A stretch of 5,036 nt of DNA. Origin: JBNGDW01 sp049975325 (GTDB lineage Bacteria > Cloacimonadota > Cloacimonadia > JGIOTU-2 > JBNGDW01). Made by a program: the position numbers and the translations under genes. Position 1 is the stretch's first letter, and each line of letters starts with the position of its first letter. Under the pieces are notes generated by a model. The model did no database searches and had not been told where the DNA came from. It saw nothing but the letters and a program-made list of their open reading frames with translations. Location of the stretch: assembly GCA_049975325.1 (NCBI GenBank), contig JBNGDW010000098.1:1-5036 (forward strand), in the 5' to 3' direction. Shown here in pieces: positions 1-4,977 of this stretch.

Positions 1-1391
1 GAACAGATGCAATAAATGCCAGAATGGAGAATCCAGACAGGTCAGTAAGATGGATAAAAAGATACATGGGGGAGGAGAAGTTTCCGCAGCCCATCCTTGG
101 CAAGGACTGGACTCCAGCGGAATTGTCTTCGGTAATTCTCAAGAAACTCAAAAACGATTGCTCAAAACAAATTGGACCAGTGCAGGACGTTGTTATTACG
201 GTACCGGCACACTTTGACGAGGTACGAAGAAAAGCCACAATGGAGGCTGGGTCAATTGCTGGACTAAATGTCATAGGGATAGTAAATGAGCCAAGCGCTG
301 CTGCACTTTTCTATGCAACTACAAAGAAAAAATCCGGTCGAGTTGTGGTTTTTGATCTAGGTGGAGGAACTTTCGATGTCACAATTCTAGATGTTGACGG
401 TCAAAACTGTGATTTTATATGTTCTCAAGGAGACCACAGGCTTGGAGGATACGATTTCGACCAGAAGATAACAGAGTTGTTTGATGAAGCCTATTCAAAA
501 AAATATGGATGCAACCTTATTCAGAGCGATTCGGAGCGAATCAGTTACGAGAAACAAGCGGAAGATGCGAAAAGAGCTCTATCTAAGCGAGAGAAGATCA
601 AAGAAATTTTAGTCGGTGATTCGGGAAGAATGCCTTTTGAATTAACAAGGGAACGTTTCGAAGAGTCCATTTCCTCATATTTAGCGAGGATAGAAATGTT
701 GGTGGAAACTGCTTTAGAAGAGGCAAGCATGAAACCAGAAGAAGCGGATGCCGTACTTCTTGTAGGAGGAAGCACGAGGATTCCAATAGTCAAGAAAAGA
801 TTAGAAAAAATCTTCGGCAAAGAACCAACCGGGAGTGTCAATGTGGACGAAGCGGTAGCCTTAGGAGCTGCAATAAAGGCCGGTCTTGTAACGCTAGAGC
901 ATGATAGTGATAAATTGAATACCTCAATGATAAATAGTTTGAGTGAGATTTCCTTTGCAGATGTTTGCAACGCCTCCTACGGGACTATCTGCCTTAAAGA
1001 CGACCCCGAAACAGGCCGGAAAATGCTAATGAATGACATTCTCCTGAAAAAAAATTCTAGAATACCTTGTGAAGTCACGAAAACGTATTACACTGTCGTA
1101 GATAATCAAGAAGAAATAAATGTAAAAATCACTCAAGGGGAAAACACAGACCCTGAATACGTCAGTCGTATAGCTCAAGAAGATTTCCATTTACCCCCCA
1201 ATCGTCCTGCTGGAAAACCTATTGAAGTGACCTACAAATATGACGATGACCAAAGAATGCATTGCACGTTTCGGGATGTGGAATCAGGAAGATATTTGGA
1301 AATGGATATTGACACCAAGACAGGCTCTTCTTCAAGCAATAAGGGTGAAAAACAAAATAGGACGTCTTTGGATGATTTCGTGGTTGAATAA
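1..1391 (+). CDS. Hsp70/DnaK-family chaperone, lidless, 5' end outside window
   Basis: This gene encodes an ATP-dependent Hsp70-type chaperone. The frame is open from the window edge through the ATG at 24, and the residues before that ATG (DAINAR) continue the family alignment, so the true start lies upstream; about 60 N-terminal residues with the first phosphate loop are missing. Counting from the Met at 24, visible ATPase motifs are the catalytic Lys (K12, in WIKRYMG), VNEPSAAAL (E89), DLGGGTFD (111-118), GDHRLGGYDFD, and the adenosine motif VGGSTRIP (G248-G249), followed by NVDEAVALGAAI. The equivalents of DnaK K70, E171, D194, T199 and D201 are all kept, so ATP hydrolysis is likely. Residues about 309-430 match the substrate-binding beta-sandwich (DNQEEINVKITQGE; PIEVTYKYDDD). 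After it only some 25 residues remain, ending SLDDFVVE, so the alpha-helical lid is absent. The hydrophobic interdomain linker (VLLL in DnaK) is not recognisable. It is followed after 19 bases by the TerB-domain gene, probably in one operon. Identification as Hsp70 is certain; its clients are unknown. Confidence 0.95.
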   Translation, partial: TDAINARMENPDRSVRWIKRYMGEEKFPQPILGKDWTPAELSSVILKKLKNDCSKQIGPVQDVVITVPAHFDEVRRKATMEAGSIAGLNVIGIVNEPSAAALFYATTKKKSGRVVVFDLGGGTFDVTILDVDGQNCDFICSQGDHRLGGYDFDQKITELFDEAYSKKYGCNLIQSDSERISYEKQAEDAKRALSKREKIKEILVGDSGRMPFELTRERFEESISSYLARIEMLVETALEEASMKPEEADAVLLVGGSTRIPIVKKRLEKIFGKEPTGSVNVDEAVALGAAIKAGLVTLEHDSDKLNTSMINSLSEISFADVCNASYGTICLKDDPETGRKMLMNDILLKKNSRIPCEVTKTYYTVVDNQEEINVKITQGENTDPEYVSRIAQEDFHLPPNRPAGKPIEVTYKYDDDQRMHCTFRDVESGRYLEMDIDTKTGSSSSNKGEKQNRTSLDDFVVE

Positions 1392-1404
1392 GGAAGGAAT
1401 GGAG
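1391..1404 (+). promoter_or_regulatory. Ribosome-binding site of the TerB-domain gene
   Basis: A purine-rich stretch AGGAAGGAATGGAG begins at the last base of the Hsp70 stop codon. GGAG (1401-1404) is six bases before the ATG at 1411. It supports that start and close translational linkage of the two genes; no promoter is evident in the 19-base spacer. Confidence 0.7.
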
Positions 1405-1410
1405 TAAAAA

Positions 1411-2544
1411 ATGGAAATTATCATTGTAATAATAATAGGATTTTACATTTATCATATTGTTAATAATAGTAAAAAGAGAGTATTTGCAATAGATTGTACA
1501 GAAACAAAAGAACAACTTGATGATGCTGAATCTACGAGTCATCAAAAAATCAATATTTTAAATTTGAAAATAAGAGGCATGATCCAAGTCCCAATCCCAA
1601 ATTATCCTGTAGTTTTTATCGTGTCGTTATTCGACTCGACTGAAGAGACAAAGCCAGTGCTTACCACTATCAATGCTTTCCAAATGAAAGAAAGCATGGC
1701 ATTTCTTTATGTCTCTGATCCGGATGTTATTCCGCATCAGCAATCAATTTTTAAGGAATGGGTTGATTTTCTTAAGATCCCAACTGACGGTCTCATTTTT
1801 CCGAAAAAGGGGCCAAGAAAGCTCCAGATAGATCTCGATGTGCGGTCGGCTATAGACTTTGAAAAAATTATTGCACGTGCTTCGCAAGTACTTAATGTCG
1901 AAAATAGGAACGCTGGTTACGAGGATTTCGTTGAAAACAGAGAAAAAATTAAGAGTTTGATGATACAGCTTGCTGTTGCCGTGAGTGCGATTGATGGAGA
2001 ACTTGCGCATGCAGAAACAACTGTCATCAGTGAATGGATAGATAAAACTGAATTGGCAAAAGACGGAAACGAAAACGAAGCAATCAAGAAAAGATTGAGA
2101 ACAGTTTTGACAAATTTGCAAAACCGTGTACGAGAAGGTAATGAAATCGGAATCGAAGGAACATGCCAAGAAATCCTGGAAATTTCTCACCCCGCAGAAA
2201 AGTACGAGGCAATAGAGTTAGCTTTAAAAGTGGTCAATGCAGATGACTTCGCAGCTGAAAAAGAAATAAGGCTTTTGGAGAGACTCGCGAAAGCGCTGCA
2301 ACTTGACCCCAAACGGTTTAGAAAGCTCATGGAGAAGCACTTGCCGCTAGAAATGCATGAAAAGGTAGATAGAGATGTGATATTAAACATTCAAGAAGGC
2401 ATGACGAGGGAACAAAAGAAAAAACATTTGCGAGAAGAATACGTCAAATGGAACTCCAGAGTGACAAACCCGAATCCGGTGATTCGCAAACAAGCGGAAG
2501 ATATGTTACAGCTTATTGCTGAGGCCAGGAAAGATCTTGGATGA
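1411..2544 (+). CDS. Membrane-anchored TerB-domain protein with a J-domain-like tail
   Basis: This is a 377-residue protein. Residues 2-18 (EIIIVIIIGFYIYHIV) form one hydrophobic N-terminal segment followed by NNSKKR, so it is probably anchored by its N terminus with the bulk in the cytoplasm. Residues about 45-150 look beta-rich (RGMIQVPIPNYPVVFIV, then GLIFPKKGPRKLQIDLDV) and form a domain I associate with TerB proteins of this type but cannot name. Residues about 180-325 are a TerB-like helical domain with two characteristic acidic repeats, AIDGELAHAE (D195-E202) and NADDFAAEKEIRLLERLAKAL (D278-E283 region). TerB domains are known from tellurite-resistance and wider stress-response systems and have been linked to metal binding. 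The tail, residues 340-377 (LREEYVKWNSRV then AEDMLQLIAEARKDL), resembles helices II and III of a J domain, but the HPD tripeptide is replaced by NSR. With Hsp70 immediately upstream, a role as membrane-tethered partner of that chaperone is a reasonable inference, not shown. The start at 1411 is supported by GGAG six bases before. Confidence 0.85.
   Translation: MEIIIVIIIGFYIYHIVNNSKKRVFAIDCTETKEQLDDAESTSHQKINILNLKIRGMIQVPIPNYPVVFIVSLFDSTEETKPVLTTINAFQMKESMAFLYVSDPDVIPHQQSIFKEWVDFLKIPTDGLIFPKKGPRKLQIDLDVRSAIDFEKIIARASQVLNVENRNAGYEDFVENREKIKSLMIQLAVAVSAIDGELAHAETTVISEWIDKTELAKDGNENEAIKKRLRTVLTNLQNRVREGNEIGIEGTCQEILEISHPAEKYEAIELALKVVNADDFAAEKEIRLLERLAKALQLDPKRFRKLMEKHLPLEMHEKVDRDVILNIQEGMTREQKKKHLREEYVKWNSRVTNPNPVIRKQAEDMLQLIAEARKDLG
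2527..2544 (+). promoter_or_regulatory. Ribosome-binding site and ATGA stop-start overlap
   Basis: AGGAAAG (2527-2533) lies seven bases before the ATG at 2541. That ATG shares the four bases ATGA with the TGA stop of the TerB-domain gene. This arrangement is typical of translational coupling and indicates that the two proteins are made together. Confidence 0.75.
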
Positions 2545-3711
2545 AAACGGACAGCAGTAATCTTGGGAAATATTATAAACGATACAAAAAGTTTAAATAT
2601 TCGAAAGATCAACTCGAATCATTTGGTGTTTTACCAATTACTGAGGAGCAGTTTGCTTCAGAACAAAAAATCTTGCAGATGTCCTGTTCTCAATTGTTTC
2701 AGATCATCCCTGAAGTATGCCCACGCATTTTCGAACTGGTTTCCAAAATCCATGAACGGCTTGTCGCTGACCTGGAGTTAAAAATCTTCATTCACAATTC
2801 TCCGGAAACACAGGCTTACAGCATTACAGGGAAGGAGAAAGACATGGTATTTGTCGTNNNNNNNNNNTTCCACCTTGTTGAACTTGTTGACCCTCCCTGA
2901 AATAGGCTTTGTCATCGGTCATGAAATAGGCCACGCCATCATGCAACATTTTCGATATCCAAAATTAAATGAAGAAGAGCAAAAGGGCATAAGGCAATTC
3001 AACCTTTTGAGTTTGCACAGAGCGATGGAGATAACGGCTGACAGGTTCGGCCTTTTGGTAGTTGATTCCGTAGAAGATGCTTATAAAGCGATGCTTAAAA
3101 TGGCTTCAGGTATGACAGGAGATTTTTTACGTTATGATCTTTCAGCGTATCTGGATTTGGGGAGAAAATTTTATAGGCTTGGTGGTTTTGAAAACAATTT
3201 GATTGCTACTCATCCAACAGTTTTCACCAGACTGCGAGCATTGATTTATTTTGAAATGAGCGATCTATTTTATGAATACAAGCATAGAAAAGAGAAAGCA
3301 CCACTAACACAAAAGCAAATGGATAAACGTATTGATAAAGATTTGGCAGCTGCAAATGGGTTTAGGCTGATGCAGTTGAACAAGCAAGTATTGCAAAAAA
3401 CGTTGCTATGGGGAGTCCTCTCAATTTTTGTCCTAGATAAACGGCTTACTAAAGAAGAACAAACTCTTATAAAGACGCATTTCCCTGAAAACAATCCAGA
3501 AGCAGCTATTCAATATGTTCGAGACTTTGGTCCCAAAAAAGTGCTGCAACGTTTTGAAGAGCAACTTGAATGCGTTATTGGGTTGCCTCTTGAAGAAAAG
3601 AAACTTTTATGTGATGACTTGCAACGTTTTGCCGGTTATTCAAAGGCAAAAGATCTGGAAACGGAGAATCTACTAAAAATCGTGTTTAAAAAAATCGGTG
3701 TATCAGCATGA
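2541..3711 (+). CDS. M48-like zinc metalloprotease with TerB-like C terminus, interrupted by an assembly gap
   Basis: This gene appears as two pieces in different frames on either side of ten N (2858-2867). The upstream piece uses codons starting at multiples of three; the downstream piece is shifted by one. A real gap length divisible by three joins them. A zero-length join reads FVV then STLLNLLT and gives 386 residues, the numbering used here. The zinc motif is HEIGH (H124, E125, H128; nt 2920-2934), preceded by FVIG as in M48-type peptidases. AMEITADRFG supplies the third ligand Glu (E160) and the conserved Asp (D164), and ATHPTVFTRLRAL (H221) matches the THP-Arg motif near the end of M48-like domains. 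All catalytic residues are present, so it should be active. Residues about 285-386 (FVLDKRLTKEEQTLIKTHF; EEKKLLCDDLQRFAGY) have the helical pattern and acidic turns of a TerB-like domain, less certainly. No transmembrane segment or signal peptide is clear, unlike HtpX or Ste24 members. The ATGA overlap ties it to the TerB-domain gene. The metalloprotease assignment is firm; its substrate is unknown. Confidence 0.88.
2858..2867. other. Assembly gap, ten N
   Basis: Ten consecutive N interrupt the metalloprotease gene 53 bases before its HEIGH motif. Ten is probably a placeholder rather than a measured length. The reading frame of the gene requires a true length that is a multiple of three. Joining the edges directly gives codons GTC GTT TCC ACC with no stop and a sensible hydrophobic strand leading into the zinc helix. 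Confidence 0.95.
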
Positions 3712-3803
3712 GAAACTTTGTTCAAAAAGAAAGTAGGCCCCAATTTAGTGCCATAACAACAACTAGCAAGAACGAAACGATTCTATACATTCAGGATGAT
3801 TAA
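3708..3803 (+). CDS. Possible 31-residue small protein between protease and membrane protein
   Basis: An ATG at 3708 overlaps the TGA stop of the metalloprotease gene as ATGA, and the frame runs 31 codons to TAA at 3801-3803, three bases before the next gene. The peptide begins MRNFVQKESRPQFSA and ends ETILYIQDD. It is soluble in character, with no membrane segment, cysteine motif or recognised family. No good ribosome-binding site precedes the ATG, so translation would depend on coupling to the protease gene. It fills the spacer almost exactly, which is suggestive, but 31 codons can occur by chance. It may instead be untranslated spacer. Confidence 0.3.
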   Translation: MRNFVQKESRPQFSAITTTSKNETILYIQDD

Positions 3804-3806
3804 GCA

Positions 3807-4100
3807 ATGTTGTCCAAACTAGTTTATTTGATACCGATTCTATCCTTGCTGTTTATTGCCTTTTTTTATCCGCTCCCGTACGTTTTTTACACTTTGAACC
3901 GTATAATCACTACTTTCTTTTCAGTGATTGCTGCAGTTCAAACCTGGGAGACAAAACGCTCTTTCTCCTGTGCTTTTATCTTCGCAGCAATACTTTTCAA
4001 TCCGATTGCCCCTGTTCATTTCACGAGAGCAATCTGGAAAGTTATTGATGTCATTGCTGTTTTGCCATTTATTATGCTCATCCTTTTGAGAAGGAGGTGA
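3807..4100 (+). CDS. Small multi-pass membrane protein, DUF6804-like
   Basis: This is a 97-residue, strongly hydrophobic protein with about four membrane segments: residues 5-22 (YLIPILSLLFIAFFYPL), 27-46 (FYTLNRIITTFFSVIAAV), 53-67 (FSCAFIFAAILFNPI) and 76-94 (WKVIDVIAVLPFIMLILL), closing with the basic end RRR. The order of a Tyr/Arg-containing second helix, then AILFNPIAPVHFTRAIWKVIDVI, matches small membrane proteins grouped as DUF6804, where an LFNP-(I/F)xPxH-x-(S/T)R-xxW-xxID pattern recurs. This assignment is from memory of the family pattern. No biochemical role is known to me. The start at 3807 has only a weak AGGA (3793-3796) ten bases upstream, so translation may depend on upstream coupling. 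The gene ends in a TGA embedded in the sequence AAGGAGGTGA. The 95-base interval after the protease gene contains no obvious terminator, so it may belong to the same transcript. Confidence 0.8.
   Translation: MLSKLVYLIPILSLLFIAFFYPLPYVFYTLNRIITTFFSVIAAVQTWETKRSFSCAFIFAAILFNPIAPVHFTRAIWKVIDVIAVLPFIMLILLRRR
4091..4100 (+). promoter_or_regulatory. Perfect Shine-Dalgarno sequence lacking a well-spaced start
   Basis: AAGGAGGTGA is a full complement of the 16S rRNA 3' end and overlaps the last codons and stop of the membrane protein. The only nearby start is TTG at 4101, just three bases after GGAGG, which is too close for efficient initiation. It may be a chance product of the Arg-Arg-stop codons, or a ribosome-holding site ahead of the lipoprotein gene. 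Confidence 0.4.
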
Positions 4101-4127
4101 TTGGGCTTTTCTTCTTATAAATATAAA
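4101..4127 (+). promoter_or_regulatory. Candidate sigma-70-type promoter for the lipoprotein gene
   Basis: TTGGGC (4101-4106) and TATAAA (4122-4127) are 15 bases apart, and a second TATAAA (4116-4121) precedes the latter. The stretch is AT-rich and noncoding. If used, it would give a leader of roughly 50 bases before the lipoprotein start. The -35 match and the short spacing are weak, so this is tentative. Confidence 0.25.
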
Positions 4128-4172
4128 GTAAGACAAAGAAGAAATAGGCTTATGTTGTTCTGCGATTATTTT

Positions 4173-4182
4173 GGGGAGGTGG
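4173..4182 (+). promoter_or_regulatory. Ribosome-binding site that fixes the lipoprotein start
   Basis: GGGGAGGTGG contains GGAGGT (4175-4180) seven bases before the ATG at 4188. This strong, well-spaced site, plus the signal sequence that starts right there, decides for 4188 over the in-frame TTG at 4101 and ATG at 4152. Confidence 0.85.
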
Positions 4183-4187
4183 CCTGT

Positions 4188-4532
4188 ATGAGAGCAAACC
4201 TGAGCAAAATACCTGTTTTGTTTTTTACAGTCTTTGCATTAGTACTTGCTCTTTCTTCCGGTTGTGTAGGGTACGTTCTTGGTGGCTCCAACTTGGGTTA
4301 TGGAGGGTATCCTTCCTTTAACCGGTATGAACCCAGTGCCCCTTTTACCAAGGAATCCTATGCCGTTGATATGTACAGGAGTGAAGTGGAGTCATACAAA
4401 CAGGAAGCAGAAAACTACATAGAAAATGCCGAAAACGATATTCAGATGATTCGAGAAGCAATTAGTGATGCAATATATGATGTTAATAGAGTGGTCGATG
4501 AATACAACTTTTTCATAACTTCTTTGTATTAG
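4188..4532 (+). CDS. Small putative lipoprotein with helical mature region
   Basis: This is a 114-residue protein. Residues 1-7 are basic (MRANLSK), 8-22 hydrophobic (IPVLFFTVFALVLAL), and SSGC at 23-26 is an acceptable lipobox, so signal peptidase II should cleave before C26 (codon at 4263). Position +2 is Val, not Asp; if the cell has two membranes this favours outer-membrane sorting. Residues 27-60 are Gly/Tyr/Ser/Pro-rich and probably unstructured (VGYVLGGSNLGYGGYPSF). Residues about 62-108 form a long charged helix with coiled-coil character (YRSEVESYKQEAENYIENAE; IREAISDAIYDVNRVVDEYN). No enzyme motif is seen. The open frame extends upstream to 4101, but the extension carries no signal features and the start at 4188 has the strong ribosome-binding site. 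It follows the small membrane protein in the same direction, so both may act in the envelope. Function unknown. Confidence 0.85.
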   Translation: MRANLSKIPVLFFTVFALVLALSSGCVGYVLGGSNLGYGGYPSFNRYEPSAPFTKESYAVDMYRSEVESYKQEAENYIENAENDIQMIREAISDAIYDVNRVVDEYNFFITSLY

Positions 4533-4610
4533 CTTTCTCGGTTGGGCAAACATGCGAGAATTCCCGTCTCCACATAAACTTTCGCCTGGATGCACACGAT
4601 GGAAGATGGA

Positions 4611-4705
4611 GGAGGTAGAACAGTGGAAGGCCTCTCGTCCTTCGTATAACTAAAGGCAATGCGTTGAGTGGAGTAGATGCATAGCCAGAACTGATTAAGG
4701 AATAA
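4611..4705 (+). pseudogene. Possible remnant of a small gene with intact ribosome-binding site
   Basis: GGAGG (4611-4615, within GGAGGAGGT) stands seven bases before a GTG at 4623, a normal start arrangement. That frame stops after eight codons (VEGLSSFV, TAA 4647-4649). Another frame over the same stretch is open from 4622 and reads RPLVLRITKGNALSGVDA, then a stop at 4682, then PELIKE and TAA at 4703. A frameshift plus a nonsense change in a former gene would produce this. I do not recognise the family, and chance is possible. Confidence 0.25.
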
Positions 4706-4740
4706 CAAAGAGAAGGATACAATTGGCAAAGGTATACAAG

Positions 4741-4760
4741 TGGTCCAAAAATGGTCCAAA
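4741..4760 (+). repeat. Tandem TGGTCCAAA pair, 11-base period
   Basis: TGGTCCAAA occurs at 4741-4749 and again at 4752-4760, eleven bases apart, about one helical turn, so both copies would face the same side of the DNA. It could be a binding site for a regulator or recombinase. Read in one frame it also encodes WSKNGPN inside a short open frame ending at TGA 4768-4770. Confidence 0.5.
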
Positions 4761-4894
4761 TACTATGTGAGTATTATTGCCCCTTTTGCTCTATTATATA
4801 TTAGCGTCTATAGTAAGTAAGTGCATCCAAAATACTACCCAACATTTATCAAAAAAGAAACAATAAAGTAAGGAATTCTTGGTTTTGCGAAAAG

Positions 4895-4930
4895 TCCGCT
4901 GGAGTAATATGATTAAGAATCCGCTGGAGT
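4895..4930 (+). repeat. Two 11-bp direct repeats TCCGCTGGAGT
   Basis: TCCGCTGGAGT is exact at 4895-4905 and 4920-4930, a 25-base period. They lie 48-83 bases left of the tRNA fragment, where arm-type binding sites of tyrosine integrases or excisionase sites are often found. The first eight bases also resemble TCCGCCGG in the tRNA fragment at 5005-5012. The binding role is inferred from position only. Confidence 0.55.
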
Positions 4931-4977
4931 TGTTTAGGGGATATGTCGAGAAACCCAGTGTTTGCAAGGGTTTTACT

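Larger units (their letters stand above)
4533..4977. other. Gene-poor stretch between lipoprotein gene and tRNA fragment
   Basis: No intact gene can be supported here on either strand. The left half (4609-4705) has a good ribosome-binding site followed by short frames interrupted by stops. The middle has a tandem TGGTCCAAA pair. The right part (about 4780-4890) is AT-rich, with runs such as TATTATATATTAG, and then two 11-bp direct repeats before the tRNA fragment. A weak hairpin (TTCTCG 4535-4540 with CGAGAA 4555-4560) follows the lipoprotein stop but has no T tract. The overall look is that of a mobile-element edge with decayed coding sequence. Confidence 0.6.

Noticed and set aside
545..970. 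141-codon antisense frame within the Hsp70 gene
   Set aside because: It is the mirror of a strongly conserved chaperone coding region, is rich in Ser/Phe/Leu as such shadows are, and has no recognisable domain.
2851..2900. Separate gene starting at TTG 2851, and the upstream piece ending at 2900
   Set aside because: Both boundaries are artefacts of the ten-N gap; the two pieces form one metalloprotease when the gap length is a multiple of three.
4101..4187. TTG at 4101 as the start of a 143-residue lipoprotein gene
   Set aside because: The added 29 residues are basic and would bury the signal peptide. ATG 4188 has a strong ribosome-binding site at seven bases and begins a standard lipoprotein signal.
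4535..4560. Hairpin TTCTCG/CGAGAA after the lipoprotein stop as a terminator
   Set aside because: Only six pairs with a 14-base loop, and the downstream sequence (TTCCCGTC) has no T tract.
4513..4759. Antisense frames of 69 and 76 codons across the gene-poor stretch
   Set aside because: Two overlapping frames on the same strand, with no clear ribosome-binding site and low-complexity composition; no family recognised, so not called as genes.
4881..4895. TTTTGCGAAAA palindrome near 4883-4893
   Set aside because: A short A/T-symmetric element with a three-base centre is expected by chance in this AT-rich stretch; no partner site was seen.
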